A DNA stretch of 48,596 nucleotides from Acidobacteriota bacterium (lineage in GTDB: Bacteria > Acidobacteriota > Vicinamibacteria > Vicinamibacterales > 2-12-FULL-66-21): contig JACPDI010000051.1 in NCBI GenBank assembly GCA_016184105.1, positions 1-48,596 of the forward strand. The letters run 5' to 3'. This document shows positions 15,400-22,820 of this stretch, one piece after another. Positions within the stretch are counted from its first letter, which is position 1; each line of letters opens with the position of its first letter. The notes beneath the pieces were generated by a model. The model did not search any database, was not told where the DNA came from, and worked only from the letters and a program-made list of their open reading frames with translations. The translations under genes and the position numbers were made by a program.

Positions 15400-16833
15400 A
15401 TGCCCAACAAGAACACCCGCATTCTGCTGGTCGATGACGACACGACCTTCCGTCGCGTGATGGACACGGAGCTGACGCGCCGGGGCTACAAGGTCGTGGC
15501 GGTGGCCTCCGGAGCCGAGGCGCTCGAACAGGCGCCGCGCGCCAACGCGGACGTCACGCTGCTGGACCTGCGGCTGCCGGACATGGACGGCATCGAGGTG
15601 CTGAAGCGGCTGCAGGAGCGCAACACCCCGAGTGCGGTCGTCGTGCTGACGGCGCACGGCACGATCGACACGGCCATCCAGGCGATCCGCCTCGGCGCGC
15701 ACGATTATCTCGAGAAGCCCTGCCCGATTGCGAAGCTCGAGATGGCCATCCAGAAGACCTGCGAGCACGAGCGGCTGGTCAAGCGGCAGCGCGTCCTCGA
15801 AGATGGCTACGCGGCGCCGAACGTCGCGCCAGGACTGGTCGGGGCCAGCCCCGCGTTCGTGAAGCTGATGGACAACGTCGCCCGGATTGCGAGGGCCGGT
15901 GCAACCACCCTCGTACTGGGGGAGACCGGCGTCGGCAAGGAGGTGGTCGCGGCGCTGCTGCACGCGCAGAGCCCCCGCGGCGACGCACCGTTTGTCGTCG
16001 TCGACTGCGCATCGCTGCACGAAGAACTGCTGCAGAGCGAGATTTTCGGCCACGAGCGCGGCGCATTCACCGGCGCCAACCGCCTGAAGCACGGGCTGTT
16101 CGAAGTGGCCAGCGGCGGCACGATCTTCCTCGATGAAGTCGGCGACATCAGCCCCGACGTCCAGGCCAAGCTTCTGCGCGTCCTCGAAACCGGCCGCTTC
16201 CGCCGGCTGGGGGGGACCGACGAAATCTCGGTGGACGTTCGCATCATCGCCGCCACCAACCGCGACCTCCGGTCGGCGATCTCACGCGGCCATTTCCGGG
16301 AGGACCTGTTCTACCGCCTCGCCACGTTCGTCGTGGAGATCCCGCCGCTGCGCGAGCGCCCGGAGGATATCCGGCTGCTCGTCGAGCACTACGCCGCGCA
16401 GCTCAACCAGCGGTTCTCGCTCGACAAGCGGGTGGGGCCCGAGGCCATGGACGCCCTCCTGCGCCATTCCTGGCCCGGCAACGTCCGTGAACTGATTCAC
16501 GTGCTGGAGCAGGCCGTGGTGCTCAGCGACGACGACGAGATCGGGCGTGAGGATCTCCCGCCGCCAATTCGCGGCGTGAGGGCCGAGGCCGCGGCCCCGC
16601 CGGAAGAAGGAAGGGAAGAAGGAAGGGAAGAAGAAAACCTGACGCTGCGCGAAGTGCAGCGCCGGCACGTGTTCCGGGTGCTGGAGAAGGCGGCGGGCAA
16701 TCGCGCCCAGGCCGCTCGCCTGCTCGGCACGAGCGAACGCACGTTCTACCGGCTGCTCGAACGCTATCGCGGTGCATCGAATCCGCCGCCGCGAGCGAAA
16801 GTCCCTTCGTCCTCGCCCAAGCGAGAGTCCTGA
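15400..16833 (+). CDS. sigma-54-dependent response regulator, NtrC family
   Basis: A 477-residue activator. The receiver domain (1-120) has acidic D12-D13, phospho-acceptor D56 in LLDLRLPDMDG, and K in YLEKPCP. The AAA+ domain (about 145-380) has Walker A LGETGVGKE, the sigma-54 contact loop GAFTGA, Walker B GGTIFLDEVGDI and the R-finger region DLFYRLATFVVEIPPLRERPEDI. A Fis-type helix-turn-helix closes the protein (AAGNRAQAARLLGTSERTFYRLL). The linker between the last two is Glu-rich and encoded by a 12-bp tandem repeat. It partners the haem kinase directly upstream. The -24/-12 promoter 150 bp downstream is its likely target. Confidence 0.95.
   Translation: MPNKNTRILLVDDDTTFRRVMDTELTRRGYKVVAVASGAEALEQAPRANADVTLLDLRLPDMDGIEVLKRLQERNTPSAVVVLTAHGTIDTAIQAIRLGAHDYLEKPCPIAKLEMAIQKTCEHERLVKRQRVLEDGYAAPNVAPGLVGASPAFVKLMDNVARIARAGATTLVLGETGVGKEVVAALLHAQSPRGDAPFVVVDCASLHEELLQSEIFGHERGAFTGANRLKHGLFEVASGGTIFLDEVGDISPDVQAKLLRVLETGRFRRLGGTDEISVDVRIIAATNRDLRSAISRGHFREDLFYRLATFVVEIPPLRERPEDIRLLVEHYAAQLNQRFSLDKRVGPEAMDALLRHSWPGNVRELIHVLEQAVVLSDDDEIGREDLPPPIRGVRAEAAAPPEEGREEGREEENLTLREVQRRHVFRVLEKAAGNRAQAARLLGTSERTFYRLLERYRGASNPPPRAKVPSSSPKRES
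16603..16635 (+). repeat. 12-bp tandem repeat in the regulator linker
   Basis: GAAGAAGGAAGG occurs twice in full and once in part (GAAGAAGAA), encoding EEGREEGREEE between the AAA+ and DNA-binding domains. The unit length is a multiple of three, so copy changes would only lengthen or shorten the flexible linker. Confidence 0.8.
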
Positions 16834-16878
16834 CAGTTCTGACAGGCTCGCGCCCCCTGCACCTGCCAGAACTAACAG
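16830..16878. promoter_or_regulatory. paired 16-bp sites, candidate enhancer (UAS) of the sigma-54 regulator
   Basis: Site 1, CTGACAGTTCTGACAG (16830-16845), and site 2, CTGCCAGAACTAACAG (16863-16878), each consist of two CTGNCAG-type half-sites 2 bp apart. Site 2 is close to the reverse complement of site 1 (13 of 16 bases). Their centres are 33 bp apart, about three helical turns, and they lie 100-150 bp before the -24/-12 promoter. This is the usual layout of NtrC-type enhancer sites. Site 1 overlaps the stop codon of the regulator gene. A rival reading is a dispersed short repeat or weak hairpin. Confidence 0.5.
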
Positions 16879-16975
16879 GCTGCGCGCGCGTCTCCGCCTC
16901 CAGGCAAACCCCGCCACTCGCCTCTCGCGCACGTTTTCGGCCTGATTCAACGGATCGGCACACCGGCCGGGCTTG

Positions 16976-16991
16976 CGGAACGGAGGTTGCT
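16976..16991 (+). promoter_or_regulatory. sigma-54 (-24/-12) promoter of the cytochrome operon
   Basis: CGGAACGGAGGTTGCT fits the sigma-54 consensus TGGCAC-N5-TTGCW: GG at 16977-16978, GC at 16989-16990, exactly 10 bases between, and a perfect TTGCT -12 element. Transcription would begin near 17002, just before the AAGGAGG ribosome site at 17007-17013 and the ATG at 17021. The gene upstream encodes a sigma-54 activator. Confidence 0.62.
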
Positions 16992-17020
16992 CATGCGCAC
17001 GTGCAAAAGGAGGCAGAGGG

Positions 17021-17365
17021 ATGGAAGGAATGGTGGCTCTCGTCCTGGTCCTCACACTTCTGTTCGGCGGCATGATGCTGGCCCTCGTCATGGGCTACCG
17101 CGACATCGAGGAGCGTCGCGGCCTTGACGCGGCGCGGGCGGCCGGCGCGTCGCGCGCGGCAAACGCCGCGATGGTCCCCGGGTTCTTCACCGGCGCGAAG
17201 AGCGGGGCCTACGCCGTCGGTCCGGCCATTTCGTTTGACGAGATGCTGCTCACGCGTCTCGAGCAGCACGTGCAGGCCGAGCACGAGCGAGTGGCGGAGT
17301 TCGTCCACTTCCCGTCGATGGATCGGCTGTATCGCGCGTCGGATTCGCAGCTTCACGTTCACTGA
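17021..17365 (+). CDS. small single-span membrane protein, first gene of the cytochrome operon
   Basis: A 114-residue protein with one N-terminal membrane helix (MVALVLVLTLLFGGMMLALVMG) and a soluble C-terminal part rich in charged helix (FDEMLLTRLEQHVQAEHERV). No family recognised. The ATG at 17021 has a strong ribosome site AAGGAGG 7 nt upstream; a frame extended to 16973 would run through the sigma-54 promoter. As the first operon gene it may be an assembly or anchoring protein for the redox complex, but nothing in its sequence proves this. Confidence 0.72.
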   Translation: MEGMVALVLVLTLLFGGMMLALVMGYRDIEERRGLDAARAAGASRAANAAMVPGFFTGAKSGAYAVGPAISFDEMLLTRLEQHVQAEHERVAEFVHFPSMDRLYRASDSQLHVH

Positions 17366-17376
17366 TCGGAGGGCAC

Positions 17377-17880
17377 GTGACGCTCACCGCGCAGATGCAC
17401 GAAGTGCTCAAGAACGCCGAGCTGTTCCGGGGATTCACCCTGGACGGCATCTGGCGGCTGACGGCGATCGGCCGGTCGCGCGCGCTGGCCGCCGGAGATT
17501 ATCTCTTTCTCCTCGGCGACCCGGCGGAGTGCATTTACGTCGTGGCGAACGGGGCGATGGAGCTGTGCCTCCCCATGACGGTTGCCGGTGCGGTCAGGGA
17601 CGTGCGCGTGGAATCGGCCGGAGCAGGCAAGGCGCTCGGCTGGTCCGCGCTCGTGCGCCCCTACCGCTTCACACTGTCCGCGCGCGCGGCTGAAGCGGCC
17701 GTGGTCATCGGCTTTCCGCGCGCAGACCTTCAGGTGCTGTTCGACGCAGCGCCCGACCTCGGAAAGTGCTTTCTTGGAAATCTGTCGGAGCTGGTCGGCG
17801 TCCGTCTGCTCACGTTCCAGACCTTGTGGGTCCGCGAGCTGCAGCATGCGGTGCTGAACGAAGCGAACCAGCGCAGGTGA
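17377..17880 (+). CDS. cyclic-nucleotide-binding-fold protein without DNA-binding domain
   Basis: A 167-residue protein that reads as a single Crp-type cNMP-binding beta-barrel: LKNAELFRGFTLDGIWRLTA, then ALAAGDYLFLLGDPAECIYVVANGAMELCL, GKALGWSAL and VVIGFPRADLQVLFDAAPDL. The normal phosphate-binding GE-R-x-x-L cassette is replaced by GKALGWSALVRPYRF, so cAMP binding is doubtful. There is no helix-turn-helix. GTG start at 17377 after GGAGGG. It lies inside the redox operon, so it may sense a ligand or regulate complex activity in the cytoplasm. Start, fold and lack of HTH are seen; the role is inference. Confidence 0.75.
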   Translation: MTLTAQMHEVLKNAELFRGFTLDGIWRLTAIGRSRALAAGDYLFLLGDPAECIYVVANGAMELCLPMTVAGAVRDVRVESAGAGKALGWSALVRPYRFTLSARAAEAAVVIGFPRADLQVLFDAAPDLGKCFLGNLSELVGVRLLTFQTLWVRELQHAVLNEANQRR

Positions 17881-17896
17881 CACAGGAGCCGACGCC

Positions 17897-18433
17897 GTGT
17901 CCATAGACGAAGGGCTCAATCCGAAACGGCGCCTGGTCCTCGGCGTCCTCGCGATCGCGGTGGCGACCGCCGGCTTCAACGCGGGCCGGTTCGTCCTGCG
18001 GCCGACCACCCGGATCGCGCAGCCGATCCAGTTCAATCACCAGAAGCACGTCAAGGACGTCGGCCTCGAGTGCTCGACGTGCCACGAGCACTACACCACG
18101 AGCGAGCACTCCGGCCTGCCGTCGCTGGCGGTGTGCCAGGGCTGCCACTCGGAGCCGCTCACCAAGTCCGCCGAAGAACAGAAGCTGCTGAAGCTGGCGG
18201 CGAGCGAGCGCCAGCCCGCGTTCCGCAAGCTGTTTCGCATGGCCGACCACGTGCGCTACTCGCACCGCCGGCACGTCGCGATCGGCGGCATCGCGTGCGA
18301 CACGTGCCACGGCGCCATCGCGGACACGACGACTCCTCCGCCCTCCCCGCTGGTGCGGATCACCATGGACACGTGCACGGGGTGCCACGCCGAGCGTGGC
18401 GTCAAGACCGATTGCACGCACTGTCATCGCTGA
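17897..18433 (+). CDS. pentahaem c-type cytochrome (QrcA/ActA-like)
   Basis: A 178-residue protein with an N-terminal membrane anchor (about 11-34) and five CXXCH motifs: CSTCH (59-63), CQGCH (80-84), CDTCH, CTGCH and CTHCH near the C-terminus. Distal histidines in FNHQKH and YSHRRHV are typical of cytochrome c7/c3-like domains. It precedes molybdopterin-type, Fe-S and NrfD-type genes in the same order as qrcABCD, where the cytochrome subunit exchanges electrons with periplasmic carriers. It is probably periplasmic, tethered to the inner membrane. Start GTG 17897, 16 bp after the cNMP-fold gene. Confidence 0.9.
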   Translation: MSIDEGLNPKRRLVLGVLAIAVATAGFNAGRFVLRPTTRIAQPIQFNHQKHVKDVGLECSTCHEHYTTSEHSGLPSLAVCQGCHSEPLTKSAEEQKLLKLAASERQPAFRKLFRMADHVRYSHRRHVAIGGIACDTCHGAIADTTTPPPSPLVRITMDTCTGCHAERGVKTDCTHCHR

Positions 18434-18446
18434 GGGAGGAACACCG

Positions 18447-20774
18447 ATGTCGATGACGCGACGAGGTTTTCTGTTCGGTACGGCGGGCGCGGGTGTCGGG
18501 CTCGGGCTCGGGGCATTGTCCCACGAGTTCCCTCTCCCATCGCCCCAGTTCGGGCCCGAGTGGCAACCTGGCGCTGAAACCTTCGTGGCGTCCACCTGCG
18601 TGCTGTGCCCCGCCCACTGCGGGATCAAGGCGAGGCTGGTGGACGGCGCGCTGACCCGGATCGACGGCAACCCGTTGCACCCCGTGAGCCAGGGGGGGCT
18701 GTGCCCCAAGGGGCGCGCGGGCATCCAGCTCGCCTATCACCCGGCGCGCCTGAAGGGACCGGTCGAACGCGTCGGGCCGCCCGGATCCGATCGATTCGTG
18801 CCGATCTCGTGGGATGCCGCGCTCGATCGCGTTGCCGCGGCGCTGCGCGCTGCCCAGGCGGCACACCAGGCAGGCTCGGTGGAATGGCTCGTCGGAGACG
18901 CACCGGGCGTCGTCGGTGAGCTGATCGCGGCGTTCTGCCATGCGTACGGCACCGATCGGATCACCGTGGACGATTACCGCGACGGCTCGGCCGACGTGAT
19001 GCGCCTCTGCCAGGGAATCGCGGCGCCGCCGGCGTTCGATCTGTTGTCGTCGGATCTCGTCGTCTCCTTCGGCGCGGCGCTGTCGGAGGCGTGGGCGGCG
19101 CTGCCGCTGGCCGCGAGAGCGCGCGAGGCCGCGGGGCGGCGCTGGGTGCAGGTTGACGTCCGTCTCTCGCGCACGGCGGTCAGCGCGGACGAATGGATCG
19201 CGGTTCGGCCCGGCACGTACGGCACGCTCGCGCTGGGGCTCGCCTACCTGCTCGCCAAGGAAGGACTCTACGACGCCGAATTCGTCTCGAGCCGGGTCTC
19301 CGGCTGGGAAGACTGGAGCGACCAGGGAGGGACGCACACGGGATTCCGATCGCTCGTCTTGAGGCACGGGGCGCCGGACAACGTCTCGCGCATCACCGGG
19401 GTGCCGGTGGCGCGACTCATCCAGCTCGCCAAAGCCTTCGGCACCGCCCAGCGGCCGGTGGCGATCTGGGACCACGCGGTCAGCTGGCGTCGCGGGGGCC
19501 TGTCGGACGCGCTCGCGATCCACGCGCTCAACGTGCTTCGCGGCGGCCTCAATCGCCCTGGAGGAGTGCTGGTCCAGGCGCCGGTCGCGCTGCCCGGCCC
19601 GCTTGACGGCTTCGACCGCGGCGCCGACCTGTCGCGCCGGCCACTCACCTCCGCCGCGTGGCCAGGCGAGCCCGGCGGCGACGCAGCGCGTGCGGCCCAG
19701 GTGCTGTTCCTCTACCAGTCGAACCCGGTCGCTTCGGCAGCGCGCGCAGACGAGGCCCGGCGCGCGCTCGAGCGCGTGCCGATGGTCGTGTCGTTCTCGC
19801 CGTTTCTCGACGAGAGCGCGCGCTACGCGCACCTCGTGCTCCCCGATCACACGTATCTCGAGCGCTGGCAGGATGCCCCGGCGCCGGCTGCGGTGGCGTT
19901 CCCCGTATGGGGAGTCGTGCGCCCGGTGATCGCGCCGCTGCAGGACACGCGCGCCAGCGGCGACGTCATTCTTGGCCTGGCCTCCCGCCTGGGCGGCAGT
20001 GTCAAGGCGCGTCTTCCCTGGGCATCGCTCGAGGAGATCGTGCGCCGGCGCGGCGTCGCGCTCGCGGGGGCGCAGCGTGGAAGCGCCTTCGTCGAGCCGT
20101 TCCGCCAGGGCGAGTTGCGCGAGCTGGAGAGCCGCGGCTGGTGGCTGCCCCACGGCGTGCCGGCCGAGGAGTACTGGCAGACGATCCTCGACTCCGGCGG
20201 CTGGTTCGATCCGATCTACGACTACCAGGATCGCAGCGCCGTCACGCAACACGCCGACGGCCGGGTGTGGATCTTCCCGCCCGAAGCAAGACGACGTCTT
20301 GCGAAGTCCGGCGAGCCCCTGACGGAGGGGTTCCTGCCGGCAACGGCCGAACCTTCCGAGATGCCGGCCGGGGACAAGACGTTCCCGCTACGGCTGGTTC
20401 CCTTCCGCGTCCTCACGCTCGCCTCGGGCGGAACGCCGCTGATGCCCTGGCTGCTCGAGCATATCGGGGTCCTGGCCGGCAACGCGTGGGAGACCTGGGC
20501 CGAGCTGAATCCGGAAACCGCCCGCGAGCTGGGGCTGCATTCCGGCCAGCGTGTGCGGGTCGAATCGGAACGCGGCGCGTTCGAGGCGACGGTGCGCGTC
20601 TTTGCCGGCGCGCAGCCCGGCGTCGTGAACGTGCCGTACGGACTCCACACGCGCGTGCGCGGATGGGGAGAGGCGCCGGCTGCCAACCCGCTCGTTGCGG
20701 TGGGTCCGGCGCAGGACATGGTCGCCGGTCTTCCCGACTGGTACTCGACACGCGTCCGGCTCACGCCGGCTTGA
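18447..20774 (+). CDS. molybdopterin-oxidoreductase-family catalytic-type subunit (QrcB/ActB-like)
   Basis: A 775-residue protein with a twin-arginine signal (MTRRGFLFGTAG, so exported folded) and an N-terminal 4Fe-4S site C-x2-C-x3-C-x26-C in CVLCPAHCG... to LCPKGRAG. The body carries the molybdopterin-binding folds (PISWDAALDRVAAAL, SSDLVVSFGAALSEAW, LFLYQSNPVASAA) and the C-terminal dinucleotide-binding domain (ETARELGLHSGQRVRVESE). A Cys in MRLCQGIAAPP lies near where a metal ligand would be, but the related QrcB subunits are reported to lack molybdenum, so catalysis is uncertain. ATG at 18447 after GGGAGGA. It is followed 8 bp later by the Fe-S subunit. Confidence 0.9.
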   Translation: MSMTRRGFLFGTAGAGVGLGLGALSHEFPLPSPQFGPEWQPGAETFVASTCVLCPAHCGIKARLVDGALTRIDGNPLHPVSQGGLCPKGRAGIQLAYHPARLKGPVERVGPPGSDRFVPISWDAALDRVAAALRAAQAAHQAGSVEWLVGDAPGVVGELIAAFCHAYGTDRITVDDYRDGSADVMRLCQGIAAPPAFDLLSSDLVVSFGAALSEAWAALPLAARAREAAGRRWVQVDVRLSRTAVSADEWIAVRPGTYGTLALGLAYLLAKEGLYDAEFVSSRVSGWEDWSDQGGTHTGFRSLVLRHGAPDNVSRITGVPVARLIQLAKAFGTAQRPVAIWDHAVSWRRGGLSDALAIHALNVLRGGLNRPGGVLVQAPVALPGPLDGFDRGADLSRRPLTSAAWPGEPGGDAARAAQVLFLYQSNPVASAARADEARRALERVPMVVSFSPFLDESARYAHLVLPDHTYLERWQDAPAPAAVAFPVWGVVRPVIAPLQDTRASGDVILGLASRLGGSVKARLPWASLEEIVRRRGVALAGAQRGSAFVEPFRQGELRELESRGWWLPHGVPAEEYWQTILDSGGWFDPIYDYQDRSAVTQHADGRVWIFPPEARRRLAKSGEPLTEGFLPATAEPSEMPAGDKTFPLRLVPFRVLTLASGGTPLMPWLLEHIGVLAGNAWETWAELNPETARELGLHSGQRVRVESERGAFEATVRVFAGAQPGVVNVPYGLHTRVRGWGEAPAANPLVAVGPAQDMVAGLPDWYSTRVRLTPA

Positions 20775-20782
20775 GGACAGCC

Positions 20783-21466
20783 ATGCCGCGATGGGGAATG
20801 GTGATCGACCTCGACAAGTGCAACGGCTGCCAGGCGTGCGAAGTGGCGTGCCGATCGGAAAACAACATCGCCGTCGGCGGGCCGCAGGCGGCCGGCGAGA
20901 GCCGCACCATTTCGTGGATGCGCGTGCAGACGGAGGTCGAGGGCGAGTGGCCGAACCTGCGGGCCCGGTTCGTGCCGCAGCCGTGCATGCACTGCGACCG
21001 CCCGCCGTGCACGCTGGTCTGCCCCGTGCAGGCGACCTCGCGCGATTCGGAAGGCATCATCAGTCAAATCTACGCGCGGTGCATCGGCTGCCGGTACTGC
21101 GCGAACGCCTGCCCGTACACGGTGAAGTACTTCAACTGGCGGCGGCCATCCTATCCGGGCTCCACCGTCGCGGGGCTGAACCCTGACGTGTCGCTGCGCC
21201 CGGTCGGCGTCATCGAGAAGTGCACGTTCTGCCACCACCGCCTGCAGAAGGCGCGTGACGTCGCGCGGGCCGAGAAACGCCCGTTGCGGGAGGCGGATTA
21301 CGTGCCGGCCTGCAGTGAGAGCTGCCCCACCGGCGCGATCGTCTTCGGGGATCTCGACGATCCGGATCACCGGGTGGCGCAGCTGGCGCGCGATCCGCGC
21401 GCGTTTCGTCTCCACGAAGACCTCGGGACTCAGCCCAAGGTCTATTACCTGGCGGAGCAGGACTGA
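20783..21466 (+). CDS. four-cluster ferredoxin-like subunit (PsrB/QrcC type)
   Basis: A 227-residue Fe-S protein with sixteen cysteines set for four 4Fe-4S clusters: CNGCQACEVAC, CMHCDRPPCTLVCP, CIGCRYCANACP, and CTFCHH plus CSESCP. This is the standard electron wire of PsrB/NrfC/DmsB subunits that links a catalytic-type subunit with an NrfD membrane subunit. No signal peptide of its own is seen, so it is probably co-exported with the Tat-targeted partner. ATG at 20783. The next gene starts 1 bp after its stop. Confidence 0.95.
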   Translation: MPRWGMVIDLDKCNGCQACEVACRSENNIAVGGPQAAGESRTISWMRVQTEVEGEWPNLRARFVPQPCMHCDRPPCTLVCPVQATSRDSEGIISQIYARCIGCRYCANACPYTVKYFNWRRPSYPGSTVAGLNPDVSLRPVGVIEKCTFCHHRLQKARDVARAEKRPLREADYVPACSESCPTGAIVFGDLDDPDHRVAQLARDPRAFRLHEDLGTQPKVYYLAEQD

Positions 21467-21467
21467 C

Positions 21468-22820
21468 GTGACTGATCTCGAGATCGTTTCCCGTCTGCCG
21501 CAGGACGAACGCGTGTTGCTCATGCCGCTCGTGCGCACGACGAAGACCTTCTGGCGATGGGCGGCCGTGATGGCGGCCATCTCGCTCTGGGGGCTCTTCG
21601 CCTACGCGTACCAGTTGAGGAACGGGCTGGGCGCAACCGGGTTGAACACGCCGGAGTACTGGGGCATCTACATCATCTGCTTCGTGTTCTTCATCGGCAT
21701 CTCGCACGCCGGCACGCTCATCTCCGCGATTCTTCGCGTCGCCAACGCGGAATGGCGCCGTTCGATCACCCGATCCGCCGAATTCATCACGGTGCTGGTG
21801 ATCGGCTTCGGCGCGATCCAGCCGGTGCTGGACCTGGGAAGGCCCGACCGCGTGCTGAACGTGATGCTGCACTCGCAGCCGTTCTCGCCGTTGCTCTGGG
21901 ACGTGATGAGCATCGGCCTCTACTTCACGGCGAGCAGCGTCTACCTCTACGTGCCGATGATCCCCGACCTCGCACGCATCCGCGACCTGGGCCTGCGCCC
22001 GCGGCTGCTCTACTGGTTCCTGGCGATCGGGTACCACGACACGCCGGCGGCCCGGCACACGCTCGAGCGCCTGATTTCCGTCCTCGCGGTGGCCGTGATC
22101 CCGATCGCCGTGTCGGTGCACACGGTGATCGGCTGGATCTTCGCCCTCACGCTCAGACCCATGTGGCACAGCGCGATCTTCGGGCCCTACTTCGTCATCG
22201 GGGCCATCTTCTCCGGCATCGCCGCCCTGATCATCGCGATGGCGATTCTCAGGCGCGTCTACCGGCTGGAGGCCTACTTCAAGGACATCCACTTCAATCA
22301 CATGGGGCTCCTGCTGCTCGTGATGTCGATCCTGTGGTTCTACTTCACGTTTGCCGAGCACCTGACGGTCTGGTACGGCGGCGAGGAGGCGGAGCTGGCC
22401 ACCCTGTACTCGAAGCTGTACGGCGCGTTCTGGTTTCCGTTCTGGCTGATGTTCGCGACCTGCTTCGTCATCCCGTTCGGGCTGATGGCGCGCGCGAAGA
22501 CCCGCAACGTCCCGGGAACCGTCATCGCGTCGGTGGCCGTGGTGATCGGCATGTGGCTGGAGCGCTTCAACATCGTCGTGCCCACTTCCCTGCACCCGCG
22601 CGGAGAGGTCGCCATCGCGCACTACTGGCCGTCGTGGGTCGAGCTGTCGATCATGGCCGGGACGTTTGCCGGGTTCGTGCTCGTCTACATGATCGCCACG
22701 AAGTTCTTCCCCATCGTGTCGATCTGGGAGATCAAGGAAGGCCGCGAGAAGTCCATCGAGGAAGTCACCGAACGCGTCTCCGAATATCTGCCGGACGATC
22801 TGGAGGCGGTGGCGTTATGA
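21468..22820 (+). CDS. NrfD/PsrC-family quinone-interacting membrane subunit (QrcD-like)
   Basis: A 450-residue polytopic inner-membrane protein with about ten helices, for example WWAAVMAAISLWGLFAYAY-like TM1, GIYIICFVFFIGISHAGTLI, AEFITVLVIGFGAIQPVLDL, ERLISVLAVAVIPIAVSVHT, FGPYFVIGAIFSGIAALIIA and LLLLVMSILWFYFTFAEHLT. The GISHAGTLISA helix is a hallmark of the family. NrfD-type subunits exchange electrons (and often protons) with menaquinone. GTG at 21468 is used, right after the Fe-S gene stop. It overlaps the next gene by ATGA. Confidence 0.93.
   Translation: MTDLEIVSRLPQDERVLLMPLVRTTKTFWRWAAVMAAISLWGLFAYAYQLRNGLGATGLNTPEYWGIYIICFVFFIGISHAGTLISAILRVANAEWRRSITRSAEFITVLVIGFGAIQPVLDLGRPDRVLNVMLHSQPFSPLLWDVMSIGLYFTASSVYLYVPMIPDLARIRDLGLRPRLLYWFLAIGYHDTPAARHTLERLISVLAVAVIPIAVSVHTVIGWIFALTLRPMWHSAIFGPYFVIGAIFSGIAALIIAMAILRRVYRLEAYFKDIHFNHMGLLLLVMSILWFYFTFAEHLTVWYGGEEAELATLYSKLYGAFWFPFWLMFATCFVIPFGLMARAKTRNVPGTVIASVAVVIGMWLERFNIVVPTSLHPRGEVAIAHYWPSWVELSIMAGTFAGFVLVYMIATKFFPIVSIWEIKEGREKSIEEVTERVSEYLPDDLEAVAL

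Noticed and set aside
13153-16092. A 979-codon open frame on the minus strand across the kinase and regulator genes
   Set aside because: It is antisense to two clear proteins, rich in Arg/His/Ala without domain motifs, and arises from the high GC content; the plus-strand genes explain the region.
16955-16975. A GGCAC ... CTTGC pair that looks like a second -24/-12 promoter
   Set aside because: The distance between GG and GC is too long for sigma-54; the site at 16976-16991 has exact spacing.
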